A DNA stretch of 64,000 nt from an uncultured Stenotrophomonas sp. (GTDB taxonomy: Bacteria; Pseudomonadota; Gammaproteobacteria; Xanthomonadales; Xanthomonadaceae), in the NCBI RefSeq assembly GCF_913778665.1, contig NZ_CAJYVQ010000007.1, positions 21,058 to 85,057 of the forward strand, written 5' to 3'. Positions 26,049 through 35,732 of the stretch are shown in pieces. The notes under the pieces were generated by a model. It saw only the letters and a list, made by a program, of their open reading frames with translations, was not told the origin of the DNA and did not search any database. Numbering within the stretch: the first letter of the stretch is position 1; the number at the start of each line of letters is the position of its first letter. The position numbers were made by a program, and so were the translations under genes.

Positions 26049-26456
26049 ATGGAAACCCACGACCTGCGTAAAGTCGGCCTGAAGGTGACCCATCCGCGGA
26101 TGCGGATCCTGGCGCTGCTCGAGCAGCGCAATGCCCAGCACCACATGACCGCCGAAGACATCTACCGCCAGCTGCTGGAGCACGGCGACGAGATCGGCCT
26201 GGCGACGGTGTACCGGGTGCTGACCCAGTTCGAGGCCGCCGGCCTCGTGCTCAAGCACAATTTCGAAGGCGGCCAGGCCGTCTACGAGCTGGACCGCGGC
26301 GGCCACCACGACCACATGGTCGATGTCGACAGCGGCAAGATCATCGAGTTCGAAAGCCACGAGATCGAGGAGCTGCAGCGCAAGATCGCGGCAGATCACG
26401 GCTACGAGCTGGAAGAACACTCGCTGGTGCTGTACGTGCGCAAGAAGCGCAAGTAA
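26049..26456 (+). CDS. fur: Ferric uptake regulator Fur
   Basis: A 135-residue iron-dependent repressor of iron-uptake genes. The winged helix spans residues 1-80 (LKVTHPRMRILALLE, IGLATVYRVLTQFEAAGLV). The dimerisation and metal domain has the HHDH motif near 87-90 and the conserved EFES-H-E region. The two Cys that bind structural zinc in E. coli Fur (after HHDH) are replaced, reading MVDVDSG, and the whole protein has no Cys. Pseudomonas-type Fur lacks that pair too, so this is a family variant and not damage. ATG 26049 has GGAGA 3-4 bp upstream. Confidence 0.97.
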   Translation: METHDLRKVGLKVTHPRMRILALLEQRNAQHHMTAEDIYRQLLEHGDEIGLATVYRVLTQFEAAGLVLKHNFEGGQAVYELDRGGHHDHMVDVDSGKIIEFESHEIEELQRKIAADHGYELEEHSLVLYVRKKRK

Positions 26457-26485
26457 GCCGTTCCGGGCAGCCGGACGCGACAGAT

Positions 26486-26508
26486 CCCCGGGCTTGCCCG
26501 GGGTTTTT
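26486..26508 (+). terminator. Terminator of fur
   Basis: CCCCGGGC-tt-GCCCGGGG stem followed by TTTTT. The opposite gene (GDSL hydrolase) ends 12 bp further on. Confidence 0.9.
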
Positions 26509-26519
26509 CGTTGATGGGG

Positions 26520-27767
26520 TCAGAGCCCTTTCCCTTCAGAAGAGGGCTTGCTACCCAGCAGGATCTCCAGATCCACCGCCTCGGCCATCGCGCGGTTGCC
26601 CGCATCGCCCGGGTGCAGGTGGTCGCCGGAGTCATAAGGGACGGCCATCCGTGACGGATCGGCGGGGTCCCGCAGGGCCGCGTCCAGGTCGATCACCGCA
26701 TCGAACGGTCCGTCGGTGCGCAGCCAGGCATTGAGCCGCTGGCGCAGCGCGTCCTTGTCGGGCTGGTAATAGTCGTCCAGCGGCGTGCCGGGCAGGGCGC
26801 CGGCAAACGGTGTCAGCGTGGCCCCCAGGATGCGCACGCCCCGGCGGTGGGCCTCTCCGGCCAGCGCACGGTAGCCCGCCTGCAGTTCTGCGAGCGAGGG
26901 ACGGCGCTGGTCACGGGCGAAGGCGGTGCCGGGCCAGCTGATGTCGTTGATGCCGATCAGCACGATCACGCTGGCCAGGCCAGGCTGATCCAGCACATCG
27001 CGCTGGAAGCGGGCCAGCGCGGCTTCGCCCATGCCGTCGTGCAGCAGCCGGCCGCCGGAGATGCCGGCGTTGACCACGGCCACCCCCTGTGGGGCCAGGC
27101 GTGCGGCCAGAAGATCGGTCCAGCGCTGGTCACCATCGAGGCTGGCGGTCGCGCCGTCGGTGATCGAATCGCCGATCACCACGACGCTGCGAGCACTGGG
27201 GGCGGCCTCGACCTCAATGCCGGCCAGGAACAGGCGGGCAGTGGTGCTGCTGGCGCCGCTCAGTGCCTGGGCTTGGCTCTGGTCGCCGGGCGCAATCCAA
27301 CTGGTCTGCCGACCCTCCCAATGGAACGTCTGCACCGGCGCCGGCCCGGGCACGAAGACACTGATCTGCAGCGCCTGCCGGTCATCCGTGGCCAGTGGCA
27401 GCGGATCGCTCAGCCGTTCCTGTCCGGGGCCGATCAGCACGCCGGGCTGGTCGTCAAAACGGAGCGCCTGCGGCGTTGCGCCGGCGTGCGCGGCCACGCT
27501 GGCAGCGCCGATCCGCAGCGGCTGCGTGCCATACGCATTGCTCAGCCGGATGCGCAGGCGCGGGCCGCCCAGGCTGATGCGCGCGGTCTGGCGGAAGGTC
27601 TGGCCGTGCAGTGAGGCCGGGACCAGGGTCGGAAACAGGAAATCCGTGCCCCAGACGGGTTGCGGACTGGCCTGCCAACTGGCCACCCAGTGTGGTGGAG
27701 GGGCGGCGCTGGCGACGCCGGACAGGGTGATCAGTGCGGTGGCTGCGAGCTGGAGGAGGCGGTCCAT
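26520..27767 (-). CDS. Secreted GDSL/SGNH-family hydrolase
   Basis: A 415-residue protein with a signal peptide (AATALITLSGVASA, residues 1-22). An N-terminal beta-rich domain of about 160 residues (WVASWQASPQPVW, then LRIRLSNAYGTQPLRIGAA) precedes the SGNH core: VVVIGDSITDG (block I, catalytic Ser), AGISGGRLL (block II Gly), GINDI (block III Asn) and DHLHPGDAGN (block V Asp-x-x-His). Such proteins deacylate carbohydrates or lipids in the envelope or medium; the exact substrate is unknown. It is divergent from a LysR gene, with a direct-repeat operator candidate between. Confidence 0.92.
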   Translation of the reverse strand: MDRLLQLAATALITLSGVASAAPPPHWVASWQASPQPVWGTDFLFPTLVPASLHGQTFRQTARISLGGPRLRIRLSNAYGTQPLRIGAASVAAHAGATPQALRFDDQPGVLIGPGQERLSDPLPLATDDRQALQISVFVPGPAPVQTFHWEGRQTSWIAPGDQSQAQALSGASSTTARLFLAGIEVEAAPSARSVVVIGDSITDGATASLDGDQRWTDLLAARLAPQGVAVVNAGISGGRLLHDGMGEAALARFQRDVLDQPGLASVIVLIGINDISWPGTAFARDQRRPSLAELQAGYRALAGEAHRRGVRILGATLTPFAGALPGTPLDDYYQPDKDALRQRLNAWLRTDGPFDAVIDLDAALRDPADPSRMAVPYDSGDHLHPGDAGNRAMAEAVDLEILLGSKPSSEGKGL

Positions 27768-27810
27768 CGGGCGGTTCCGGAGTGGGGAGCCGCCATGGTG
27801 ATTCCGCCCT

Positions 27811-27855
27811 CATCTGTGAACTAGACTGCGCACGGATAATCATCTGTGAACTGGA
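27811..27855. promoter_or_regulatory. Direct-repeat operator candidate, LysR / GDSL hydrolase
   Basis: CATCTGTGAACT-n-GA occurs at 27811-27825 and again at 27841-27855, exactly 30 bp apart, three helical turns. The second copy ends 9 bp before the LysR start codon. Position and spacing suggest a regulator site; the binding protein is inferred to be the adjacent LysR protein. Confidence 0.55.
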
Positions 27856-27864
27856 TTCATCGCC

Positions 27865-28782
27865 ATGGCGCGCTCCGACATCAACCGATCCGGCGAACTG
27901 GAAGTGTTCGTGCGGGTGATCGAGACCGGCGGCTTTTCCGCGGCCGCCCGCACGCTGGACATGACCCCGTCGGCGGTCAGCAAGCTGGTGGCGCGGCTGG
28001 AGCAGCGGCTGGGTACGCGCCTGCTGCAGCGGTCGACCCGGCAACTGCAGTTGACCCCGGAAGGCTGCGCGTTCTACGAGCGCGGCCTGCGCGTGCTGGC
28101 CGATCTGGACGAGGCCGAACGCTGTGCCAGCGCCCATGCCGAGCCGCGCGGGCGGCTGCGGGTCAATTCCAATGTGCCGTTCGGCCAGCATTTCCTGCTG
28201 CCGCTGCTGCCGGCGTTCCTGGAGCGCAACCCGCAGGTAGGCGTGGACCTGACCCTCAATGACGAGGTGATCGACCTGCTGGAACAGCGCACCGACGTGG
28301 CGGTACGGGCTGGGCCGCTGAAGAGCTCCAGCCTGGTTGCGCGGCGGCTGGGCGCGACGCGGATGATGATCGTGGCCGCACCGTCGTATGCGCAGCGCCA
28401 CGGCTTGCCAGCCACCGTTGATGCACTGCAGGCGCACAACCGGCTGGATATCGGCCATGCGCGGGCAATGCAGGGCTGGCCACTGCTGCACGACGGTCGC
28501 GAGCGCATGCTGCTTCCCAGCGGCAATGCCCGCGCCAGCAATGGTGATGCGCTGCGCCAGCTGGTGCTGGGGGGGCTGGGGCTGGCACGGCTGGCGGCGT
28601 TCCAGGTGCAGGCCGATATCATCGCCGGGCGCCTGCTGCCGGTGTTGGAGGAGGCCAACCCCGGCGACCTCGAAGAGGTGCACGCGGTGTTCCTGGGGCA
28701 GGGCGGCTATCTGCCCCTGCGGGTGCGCGCGTTCCTCGATTTCCTGGTGGAGCACGTGAATCTGGCCAAGCCCCTGGCGTGA
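27865..28782 (+). CDS. LysR-family transcriptional regulator
   Basis: A 305-residue regulator. The HTH domain (residues 5-65) has ELEVFVRVIETGGFSAAART and a recognition helix with TPSAVSKLVARLEQRLG. The effector domain follows (residues about 95-300) with RLRVNSNVPFGQHFLLPLLP. It is close in style to the CrgA/DsdC-like group that often represses adjacent genes. Divergent from the GDSL hydrolase gene, it probably controls that gene. The pair is inserted between fur and recN, which are neighbours in many relatives. Confidence 0.92.
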   Translation: MARSDINRSGELEVFVRVIETGGFSAAARTLDMTPSAVSKLVARLEQRLGTRLLQRSTRQLQLTPEGCAFYERGLRVLADLDEAERCASAHAEPRGRLRVNSNVPFGQHFLLPLLPAFLERNPQVGVDLTLNDEVIDLLEQRTDVAVRAGPLKSSSLVARRLGATRMMIVAAPSYAQRHGLPATVDALQAHNRLDIGHARAMQGWPLLHDGRERMLLPSGNARASNGDALRQLVLGGLGLARLAAFQVQADIIAGRLLPVLEEANPGDLEEVHAVFLGQGGYLPLRVRAFLDFLVEHVNLAKPLA

Positions 28783-28825
28783 TCCGGCACTGCCGTGCGG
28801 AAGCCGGGCATGGGCGCGGCCGGCG

Positions 28826-30487
28826 TTACACCTGCAGCAGCTTGCGTGCAGCGGCGCGGGCTTCCTTGCTGACTTCCACGCCGCCCAGCATGCGCGCCAG
28901 CTCTTCCTCGCGCGCCTTGCTGTCCAGCTTTTCCACCGCGCTCTGGGTCATGCCTTCCACCGGCGCCTTGCTGACCCGGTAATGCGCATGGCCCTTGGAG
29001 GCGACCTGCGGCAGGTGGGTCACGCACAGCACCTGCCGCTTCTCGCCGAGCGCTCGCAGCTTCTGGCCGACGATGTCCGCCACCGCGCCACCGATGCCGG
29101 AGTCGACTTCATCGAACACCATGGTCGGCACTGCATCCAGGTCCAGCGCGGCCACTTCGATAGCCAGCGAGATGCGCGACAGTTCACCGCCCGAGGCGAC
29201 CTTGCGCAGGGCGCGCGGCGGCTGCCCGGCGTTGGCCGCGACCAGGAACTCCACGCGTTCGGCACCCTGCGGGTCGGGCTTGCCGGTGTCCTGCGGTTCC
29301 AGTTCGATCAGGAACTGGCCGCCGCCCATACCCAGCTCGGCGATGATGCCGGTGGTGGTGGCCGACAGCTCGGCGGCGGCGGTGCGGCGGCTGGCGGTCA
29401 GCAGCTCGGCCTGCACGCGCCACGCGGCCGCGGCCTTGTCGATCTCGCCGGCCAGTCGCTGCAGGCGCTCGTCGGCGCCGCGCAGCAGTTCCACTTCCGC
29501 ATGCATGCGCTCGCGCTGTGCGCCGAGTTCGTCCATCGGCACGCGGTGCTTGCGCGCCAGGTCGTGCAGCCGGCCGAGCCGGCGCTCGTTCTCTTCGAAC
29601 TGCTCCGGGTCGGCGTCGAGGTCGTCGTGCACCCGGTCCAGCAACGACAGGGCTTCGTGCAGCTGGATCGAGGCGTTCTCGATCAGGCCGTCCACCTCGC
29701 CCAGGCGCGGGTCGTGTTCGATCAGGCGCGACAGCTCGTGTCGCACCTGCTGCAGCAGGTCCAGCGCGGAACTGCCGTCGTCACCGTTGAGCTGGTTGCT
29801 GGCTGCCTGGCAGGCGCTCAGCAGGGCGCTGGCATGGGCCTGGCGGCGATGGCTGGCGCCCAGCGCGACAATCGACTCCGGTTGCAGGTCCTCGCGGTCC
29901 AGTTCGCGCAGCTGGTGCTCCAGGAAGCCGATCCGGTCACTGACGTCGCCCTGTTGCGACAGTGCCAGCGATTCGTCGACCAGCGCCTGCCAGGCCGCTG
30001 CCGCGCGGCGCACCTGGCGGCGCTCAGCCTCGTTTCCGGCATAGGCGTCGAGCAGGGCCAGCTGCGACGGACGGGTCAGCAGCGCCTGCTGCTCATGCTG
30101 GCCATGGATTTCGACCAGCAACCCGGCCAGGTCGGCCAGCTGTGCCAGGGTGACCGGGCGGCCGTTGATCCACGACCTTGAGCCGCCGTCGGCGCGGATC
30201 ACCCGGCGCAGCTGGCACTGTTCCTCATCGTCCAGCTCGTTGTCGGCCAGCCACTGGCGCGCGGCCTGCAGCTGGTCCAGCGCGAACTCGGCCGACAGTT
30301 CGGCGCGGGCGGCGCCGTGGCGGACCACGCCGCTGTCGGCGCGCAGGCCGGACAGGAAGCCCAGCGCGTCGACCATCAGCGACTTGCCGGCGCCGGTCTC
30401 GCCTGAAACCACGGTCATGCCTGGCCCGAACTCCAGTTCGGTGGCGCGGACGACGGCGAAATCCTTGATCGAAAGATGTCTGAGCAT
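28826..30487 (-). CDS. recN: DNA repair protein RecN
   Basis: A 553-residue SMC-like ATPase used in repair of double-strand breaks. The N-terminal head has LRHLSIKDFAVV and Walker A GETGAGKS (residues about 31-38). A long coiled-coil region occupies about 150-370. The C-terminal head has VASGGELSR (ABC signature) and Walker B TMVFDEVDSGIGG. The overall length matches E. coli RecN (553). It is divergent from hrcA, the usual order. No LexA-like box is evident in the gap to hrcA. Confidence 0.97.
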   Translation of the reverse strand: MLRHLSIKDFAVVRATELEFGPGMTVVSGETGAGKSLMVDALGFLSGLRADSGVVRHGAARAELSAEFALDQLQAARQWLADNELDDEEQCQLRRVIRADGGSRSWINGRPVTLAQLADLAGLLVEIHGQHEQQALLTRPSQLALLDAYAGNEAERRQVRRAAAAWQALVDESLALSQQGDVSDRIGFLEHQLRELDREDLQPESIVALGASHRRQAHASALLSACQAASNQLNGDDGSSALDLLQQVRHELSRLIEHDPRLGEVDGLIENASIQLHEALSLLDRVHDDLDADPEQFEENERRLGRLHDLARKHRVPMDELGAQRERMHAEVELLRGADERLQRLAGEIDKAAAAWRVQAELLTASRRTAAAELSATTTGIIAELGMGGGQFLIELEPQDTGKPDPQGAERVEFLVAANAGQPPRALRKVASGGELSRISLAIEVAALDLDAVPTMVFDEVDSGIGGAVADIVGQKLRALGEKRQVLCVTHLPQVASKGHAHYRVSKAPVEGMTQSAVEKLDSKAREEELARMLGGVEVSKEARAAARKLLQV

Positions 30488-30547
30488 GGGTAAGGGGGTA
30501 TCAGCAGCCGCGCAACGCTAGCACGCGGGCGGGGGAGGTCCAATGAC

Positions 30548-30576
30548 TTGCCAAGGTGATGCGCCGCCATTATCTA
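30548..30576 (+). promoter_or_regulatory. Sigma-70-like promoter of hrcA
   Basis: TTGCCA, 17 bp, TATCTA. Transcription would begin near 30583, about 20 nt before the hrcA start codon. No CIRCE (TTAGCACTC-N9-GAGTGCTAA) is present here. Confidence 0.6.
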
Positions 30577-30602
30577 GTGTCCGTGTCTCACAGGTTGATT
30601 CC

Positions 30603-31667
30603 ATGCACGGTTCTCCCGACCAGCTTGCCCCGCGTGCGCGCCATCTGCTGCGCACGCTGATCGCGCGTTACATCCAGGACGGCGAGCCGGTCGGTTCGCA
30701 GACGCTGGCGCGCGTGGCCGGCCTGGAGGTCAGCCCGGCCACCATCCGCAACATTCTGGGGGACCTGGAGGACCTGGGGCTGCTGGCGTCGCCGCATACG
30801 TCGGCCGGGCGCATCCCGACCGCACATGGCTACCGGGTGTTCGTCGACAGCCTGCTGCAGATGCAGCCGCCCGGCGAAGGCGAGCTGGCCCGCCTGCGCC
30901 AGGAGCTGGCCGGCGGCGGCAGCACCCAGGCCCTGCTCGGCAGCGCTTCGGAGCTGCTGTCGGCAATGAGTCACTTCGTCGGCGTGGTCAGTGCGCCGCG
31001 GCGCGAGCAGTTCGCCTTCCGCCAGATCGATTTCGTGGCGCTGGACGGGCGCCGGGTGCTGGCGATCCTGGTGTTCGCCGACAACGAGGTGCAGAACCGG
31101 GTCATCGAGACCCGCCAGGAGTTCGCGCCGGGGCAGCTGGAGCAGGTCGCCAACTACCTCAACGCCCACTTTGCCGGCCTGCCGATGGCCGAGATCCGTA
31201 CCCGCCTGCTGCTGGAGCTGCGCGACGCGCGCTCCGAGCTGGAACAGCTGCTGGCACACAGCATCGAGCTGGCTGAGCAGGCCCTGCAGCCACCGGCCGA
31301 CGACATGCTGGTGGCCGGGCAGACCCGGCTGATGGGTGTGCAGGACCTGTCCGACCTGGAGCGCCTGCGCGAGTTGTTCGAGCTGTTCTCCAGCAAGCGC
31401 GAGATCCTGCAGCTGCTGGAGCGGACCATCCAGGCGCCGGGCGTGCGCATCTTCATCGGCGAGGAGACCGGGATGATGCCGCTGCAGGGAGTCTCGCTGG
31501 TCACCGCGCCGTATACCGCCAATGGCCAGGTGCTGGGCGTGCTGGGCGTGATCGGCCCGAAGCGGATGGCCTACGACCGTGTGATCCCGCTGGTCCAGGC
31601 CACCGCCGATGTGCTTGGCGCGGCCTTTTCGCCGGCCGGGCGCACTCCCGGAACATCCGACGCTTGA
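30603..31667 (+). CDS. hrcA: Heat-inducible transcription repressor HrcA
   Basis: A 354-residue repressor that binds CIRCE operators and needs GroESL for activity. The winged helix has [26 protein letters not shown] and [30 protein letters not shown] (residues 12-75), a near-perfect family signature. GAF-like and dimerisation regions follow, ending [21 protein letters not shown] 30603 was chosen since it sits about 20 nt after the predicted transcription start and gives the usual length. No CIRCE is seen in this operon, so its targets (probably groESL) lie elsewhere. It is first in hrcA-grpE-dnaK-dnaJ. Confidence 0.95.
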   Translation: MHGSPDQLAPRARHLLRTLIARYIQDGEPVGSQTLARVAGLEVSPATIRNILGDLEDLGLLASPHTSAGRIPTAHGYRVFVDSLLQMQPPGEGELARLRQELAGGGSTQALLGSASELLSAMSHFVGVVSAPRREQFAFRQIDFVALDGRRVLAILVFADNEVQNRVIETRQEFAPGQLEQVANYLNAHFAGLPMAEIRTRLLLELRDARSELEQLLAHSIELAEQALQPPADDMLVAGQTRLMGVQDLSDLERLRELFELFSSKREILQLLERTIQAPGVRIFIGEETGMMPLQGVSLVTAPYTANGQVLGVLGVIGPKRMAYDRVIPLVQATADVLGAAFSPAGRTPGTSDA

Positions 31668-31690
31668 AACGCAGCATCCCGCCCACACTA
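31663..31690 (+). promoter_or_regulatory. Sigma-32-like promoter before grpE
   Basis: CTTGAAA (31663-31669), 12 bp, CCCACACTA: close to the heat-shock consensus CTTGAAA / CCCCATNT. The -35 overlaps the hrcA stop codon. Confidence 0.6.
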
Positions 31691-31731
31691 GGGTGGGTGG
31701 AAGGCGGAGACTGACCGCCAGGGACCCAGAC

Positions 31732-32247
31732 ATGAACCACGAACATCCAGATATCGAATCCCAGCAGAGTGCCGCCGATGCGGCCGCCGCCGCCGGCGTG
31801 AATGACGAAGTGGAGCGCCTGCGCGCCGAAGTCGAGCAGGTCAAGGCTGATGCGCTGCGCGAGCGCGCCGACCTGGAGAACCAGCGCAAGCGCGTGGCCC
31901 GCGACATCGAGCAGGCCCGCAAGTTTGCCAACGAGAAGCTGCTGGGCGAACTGCTGCCGGTGTTCGACAGCCTGGATGCGGGGCTGAAGGCCGCTGGCGA
32001 CGACCCGCACCCGCTGCGCGAAGGCCTGGAGCTGACCTACAAGCAGCTGCTGAAGGTGGCCGCCGACAACGGCCTGGTCCTGCTGGACCCGACCGGCCAG
32101 CCGTTCAACCCGGAACACCACCAGGCGATCAGCCAGGTGCCGGCGCAGGGCGCGGAACCCGGCACCGTGGTGACCGTATTCCAGAAGGGCTACCTGCTCA
32201 ACGAGCGCCTGCTGCGGCCGGCGCTGGTGGTGGTGGCCGCCGATTGA
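31732..32247 (+). CDS. grpE: Nucleotide exchange factor GrpE
   Basis: A 171-residue co-chaperone that releases ADP from DnaK. An acidic, Ala/Gln-rich N-terminus is followed by a long coiled-coil helix (residues 20-70, [20 protein letters not shown], then [11 protein letters not shown]) and the beta-wing domain with the family motif [12 protein letters not shown] and [20 protein letters not shown] 31732 is preceded by AGGGA. It lies between hrcA and dnaK in the class order, with its own heat-shock promoter candidate. Confidence 0.96.
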   Translation: MNHEHPDIESQQSAADAAAAAGVNDEVERLRAEVEQVKADALRERADLENQRKRVARDIEQARKFANEKLLGELLPVFDSLDAGLKAAGDDPHPLREGLELTYKQLLKVAADNGLVLLDPTGQPFNPEHHQAISQVPAQGAEPGTVVTVFQKGYLLNERLLRPALVVVAAD

Positions 32248-32341
32248 TTCTGCGGGGCCGGGCGACGGGAATGACCCGTCACCCGACCCGACCCGACGCT
32301 GAACGCGCCGGGCGACCGGAAACACAGCGTTCGGGGGATGG

Positions 32342-32370
32342 CTTGAATGTTCCACGGGCCTCCCCCACAT
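32342..32370 (+). promoter_or_regulatory. Sigma-32-like promoter before dnaK
   Basis: CTTGAAT (32342-32348), 14 bp, CCCCACAT (32363-32370), a strong match to the heat-shock consensus, about 60 bp before the dnaK start. Confidence 0.65.
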
Positions 32371-32432
32371 CGTATTCATCCACCGGCCGAACGGCCGGAC
32401 TGACCCCAACAAGCATCCTCAGGAGTCTCCCC

Positions 32433-34358
32433 ATGGGCAAGATCATTGGTATCGACCTCGGCACCACCAACTCGTGCGTGGCGATCATGGACGGCGGCAA
32501 GGCCCGCGTCATCGAGAATTCGGAAGGCGATCGCACCACCCCGTCGATCGTCGCCTACACCAAGGACGGCGAAGTCCTTGTCGGTGCCTCGGCCAAGCGC
32601 CAGGCCGTGACCAACCCGAAGAACACCTTCTACGCGGTGAAGCGCCTGATCGGCCGCAAGTTCACCGACGCCGAAGTGCAGAAGGACATCGCGCACGTCC
32701 CGTACAGCATCCTGGCCCATGACAATGGCGACGCCTGGGTGGCCACCAGCGATGGCAAGAAGATGGCGCCGCAGGAAATCTCGGCCAAGGTGCTGGAAAA
32801 GATGAAGAAGACCGCCGAGGACTTCCTCGGTGAGAAGGTCACCGAAGCGGTCATCACCGTGCCGGCCTACTTCAACGACAGCCAGCGCCAGGCGACCAAG
32901 GACGCCGGCCGCATCGCCGGCCTGGACGTCAAGCGCATCATCAACGAGCCGACCGCGGCCGCGCTGGCCTATGGCCTGGACAAGGGCGACAACAAGGATC
33001 GCAAGATCGTGGTGTACGACCTGGGCGGCGGCACCTTCGACGTCTCGGTGATCGAGATCGCCAACGTCGACGGCGAGAAGCAGTTCGAAGTGCTGGCCAC
33101 CAATGGCGACACCTTCCTGGGCGGCGAAGACTTCGACAACCGCGTCATCGAATACCTGGTTGAAGAGTTCAACAAGGACCAGGGCATCGACCTGCGCAAG
33201 GATCCGCTGGCCCTGCAGCGCCTGAAGGACGCCGCCGAGCGCGCCAAGATCGAGCTGTCCAGCGCCCAGCAGACCGAAGTGAACCTGCCGTACGTCACCG
33301 CCGACGCCTCGGGTCCGAAGCACCTGAACATCAAGCTGACCCGCGCCAAGCTGGAAGCGCTGGTGGACGACCTGATCAAGAAGTCGATCGAGCCGTGCCG
33401 CGTCGCCCTGAACGATGCCGGCCTGCGTTCGAGCGACATCAGCGAAGTGATCCTGGTCGGTGGCCAGACCCGCATGCCGAAGGTGCAGCAGGCGGTGACC
33501 GAGTTCTTCGGCAAGGAACCGCGCAAGGACGTCAACCCGGACGAAGCCGTGGCGCTGGGTGCTGCGATCCAGGGCGGCGTGCTGGGCGGCGACGTCAAGG
33601 ACGTGCTGCTGCTGGACGTGACCCCGCTGTCGCTGGGCATCGAAACCATGGGTGGCGTGTTCACCAAGATCATCGAGAAGAACACCACCATCCCGACCAA
33701 GGCCTCGCAGGTGTTCTCCACCGCCGAGGACAACCAGTCGGCGGTGACCGTGCACGTGCTGCAGGGTGAGCGCGAACAGGCCCGCTTCAACAAGTCGCTG
33801 GCCAAGTTCGACCTGTCCGGCATCGAGCCGGCCCCGCGCGGCCTGCCGCAGGTGGAAGTGTCCTTCGACATCGACGCCAACGGCATCCTGCACGTGTCGG
33901 CCAAGGACAAGAAGACCAACAAGGAACAGAAGGTCGAGATCAAGGCCGGTTCGGGCCTGTCCGAGGAAGAGATCGCGCGCATGGTCGCCGACGCGGAAGC
34001 CAACCGCGAAGAAGACAAGAAGTTCCAGGAACTGGTGCAGGCCCGCAACCAGGCCGACGCCCTGATCCACGGCACGCGCTCGGCGATCACCGAGCACGGC
34101 AGCAAGGTCGGCGGCGATGTCATCGGCAAGGTCGAAGCGGCACTGGCCGATCTGGAAACTGCGATGAAGGGCGACGACAAGGCACAGATCGAAGCCAAGT
34201 CGAAGGTGCTGGAAGAAGCCGGCCAGGCGCTGTTCGCTGCGGCCTCGGCCGACCAGGGCGGTGCCGCCCCGGGTGGCGACGCTGGCAACGCAGGCAAGGC
34301 GGCGGATGACGTGGTGGACGCCGAGTTCACCGAAGTCAAGGACGACAAGAAGTCCTGA
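32433..34358 (+). CDS. dnaK: Chaperone DnaK (Hsp70)
   Basis: A 641-residue Hsp70. The ATPase domain begins [20 protein letters not shown], with [17 protein letters not shown] near 195 and [11 protein letters not shown] near 340. The interdomain linker [13 protein letters not shown] is at about 388-400, and the substrate-binding domain and lid helices follow. The C-terminus [17 protein letters not shown] carries the conserved acidic end. ATG 32433 has AGGAG 7 bp upstream. It works with GrpE and DnaJ, encoded on either side. A hairpin in the dnaK-dnaJ gap may set their ratio. Confidence 0.99.
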   Translation: MGKIIGIDLGTTNSCVAIMDGGKARVIENSEGDRTTPSIVAYTKDGEVLVGASAKRQAVTNPKNTFYAVKRLIGRKFTDAEVQKDIAHVPYSILAHDNGDAWVATSDGKKMAPQEISAKVLEKMKKTAEDFLGEKVTEAVITVPAYFNDSQRQATKDAGRIAGLDVKRIINEPTAAALAYGLDKGDNKDRKIVVYDLGGGTFDVSVIEIANVDGEKQFEVLATNGDTFLGGEDFDNRVIEYLVEEFNKDQGIDLRKDPLALQRLKDAAERAKIELSSAQQTEVNLPYVTADASGPKHLNIKLTRAKLEALVDDLIKKSIEPCRVALNDAGLRSSDISEVILVGGQTRMPKVQQAVTEFFGKEPRKDVNPDEAVALGAAIQGGVLGGDVKDVLLLDVTPLSLGIETMGGVFTKIIEKNTTIPTKASQVFSTAEDNQSAVTVHVLQGEREQARFNKSLAKFDLSGIEPAPRGLPQVEVSFDIDANGILHVSAKDKKTNKEQKVEIKAGSGLSEEEIARMVADAEANREEDKKFQELVQARNQADALIHGTRSAITEHGSKVGGDVIGKVEAALADLETAMKGDDKAQIEAKSKVLEEAGQALFAAASADQGGAAPGGDAGNAGKAADDVVDAEFTEVKDDKKS

Positions 34359-34446
34359 TCCGGACCGACACGGGGCGCTGCCTGCCAGCGTCCCGTTGTC
34401 GTACCAGGGTCCTGGCCGCCGCCCGGCGTGTCGGGGCGCCCGACGC

Positions 34447-34470
34447 AAGAGCGGACCTGGTTCCGCTCTT
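34447..34470 (+). promoter_or_regulatory. Hairpin in the dnaK-dnaJ gap
   Basis: A perfect 9-bp stem AAGAGCGGA / TCCGCTCTT with a 6-nt loop. No U-run follows, so it is more likely an mRNA-stabilising or partial-termination structure than a full terminator. Confidence 0.5.
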
Positions 34471-34512
34471 CCGCTTTGACGAATCCCGACTTTCCGGAAA
34501 CTGATTCACCTT

Positions 34513-35640
34513 ATGAGCAAGCGCGATTACTACGAAGTGCTGGGCGTTGCCCGCACCGCCAGCGACGAAGAACTGAAGAAGGCCTACCGTCGCTGCGCGA
34601 TGAAGTTCCACCCGGACCGCAATCCGGGCGATGCGGCGGCCGAAGCCTCCTTCAAGGAGTGCAAGGAAGCTTACGAAGTGCTGTCCGACGGCAACAAGCG
34701 CCGCATGTACGACAGCCACGGCCACGCCGCGTTCGAGCACGGCATGGGTGGCGGCGGTCCGGGTGGCCCGGACATGAACGATATCTTCGGCGACATCTTC
34801 GGCAACATCTTCGGGGGTGCCGGCGGTGGCGGTCCGCGTCAGGCCCGTCGCGGCGCCGACATCGGCTACGTGATGGAGCTGGATCTGGAAGAAGCGGTGC
34901 GTGGCGTCGAACGCCGCATCGAGATTCCGACCCTGGCCGAGTGCAGTGACTGCGATGGCAGTGGCTCGGAAGACGGCAAGGTCGAGACCTGCAACGTCTG
35001 CCATGGCCGCGGCCAGGTGCGTATCCAGCGCGGCATTTTCGCCATGCAGCAGGCTTGCCACAATTGCGGCGGCCGTGGCCAGATCATCGCCAAGCCCTGC
35101 AAGACCTGCCATGGCAACGGCCGTGTCGAGGAAGACAAGGTGCTGTCGGTGAAGGTGCCGGCTGGCGTCGATACCGGCGATCGCATCCGCCTGCAGGGCG
35201 AGGGCGAAGCCGGCCCGGCCGGTACGCCGCCGGGCGACCTGTACGTGGAAGTGCGCGTGCGCGAGCACGCCATCTTCCAGCGCGATGGCGACGACCTGCA
35301 CTGCGAAGTACCGATCCGCATCTCGCAGGCGGCCCTGGGCGATACCGTGCGCGTGGCCACGCTGGGCGGCGAAGCGGAGATCCGCATCCCGGCCGAAACC
35401 CAGACCGGCAAGCTGTTCCGCCTGCGCGGCAAGGGCGTGCGTTCGGTGCGCAGCCGCAGCGAAGGCGACCTTTACTGCCGCGTGGTGGTCGAGACTCCGG
35501 TCAACCTCACCAACGAACAGCGCAAGCTGCTGGAGCAGTTCGAAGCCACCTTCGTCGGCGAGGAAGCGCGCAAGCATTCGCCGAAGTCGGCCACCTTCAT
35601 GGATGGCGTGAAAGGCTTCTGGGACCGGATGACGTCCTGA
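34513..35640 (+). CDS. dnaJ: Co-chaperone DnaJ (Hsp40)
   Basis: A 375-residue class A J-protein. The J domain (residues 1-70) contains the essential HPD in [11 protein letters not shown] Gly/Phe-rich linker follows ([18 protein letters not shown]). Four zinc-finger motifs CxxCxGxG are seen: [24 protein letters not shown] and CKTCHGNG, between about 145 and 205. The C-terminal substrate domains end with the expected FWDRM. It delivers unfolded clients to DnaK. It is the last gene of the heat-shock operon, followed by a terminator built from a SMAG palindrome. Confidence 0.99.
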   Translation: MSKRDYYEVLGVARTASDEELKKAYRRCAMKFHPDRNPGDAAAEASFKECKEAYEVLSDGNKRRMYDSHGHAAFEHGMGGGGPGGPDMNDIFGDIFGNIFGGAGGGGPRQARRGADIGYVMELDLEEAVRGVERRIEIPTLAECSDCDGSGSEDGKVETCNVCHGRGQVRIQRGIFAMQQACHNCGGRGQIIAKPCKTCHGNGRVEEDKVLSVKVPAGVDTGDRIRLQGEGEAGPAGTPPGDLYVEVRVREHAIFQRDGDDLHCEVPIRISQAALGDTVRVATLGGEAEIRIPAETQTGKLFRLRGKGVRSVRSRSEGDLYCRVVVETPVNLTNEQRKLLEQFEATFVGEEARKHSPKSATFMDGVKGFWDRMTS

Positions 35641-35663
35641 GTTTTCAACGCAAGCGTTGAACG

Positions 35664-35690
35664 GTAGCGCCGGGCCCTGCCCGGCGTTTT
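35664..35690 (+). terminator. SMAG palindrome acting as dnaJ terminator
   Basis: GTAG head, then an 8-bp stem CGCCGGGC / GCCCGGCG with loop CCT and a TTTT tail. A second weaker hairpin, TTCAACG-caag-CGTTGAA, lies just before it at 35644-35661. The mirror end GGCGCTAC occurs at 35715-35724. Confidence 0.75.
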
Positions 35691-35732
35691 CGTTTGCGGG
35701 CGCGGCTGCATTCCGGCGCTACCGGGCAATGC

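Noticed and set aside
30488..30602. CIRCE operator upstream of hrcA
   Set aside because: The inverted repeat TTAGCACTC-N9-GAGTGCTAA or a near match is not found here or before grpE.
32376..34448. 690-codon open frame antisense to dnaK
   Set aside because: dnaK is certain on the other strand. High third-position GC in dnaK produces stop-free antisense frames; the predicted protein has no recognisable domain.
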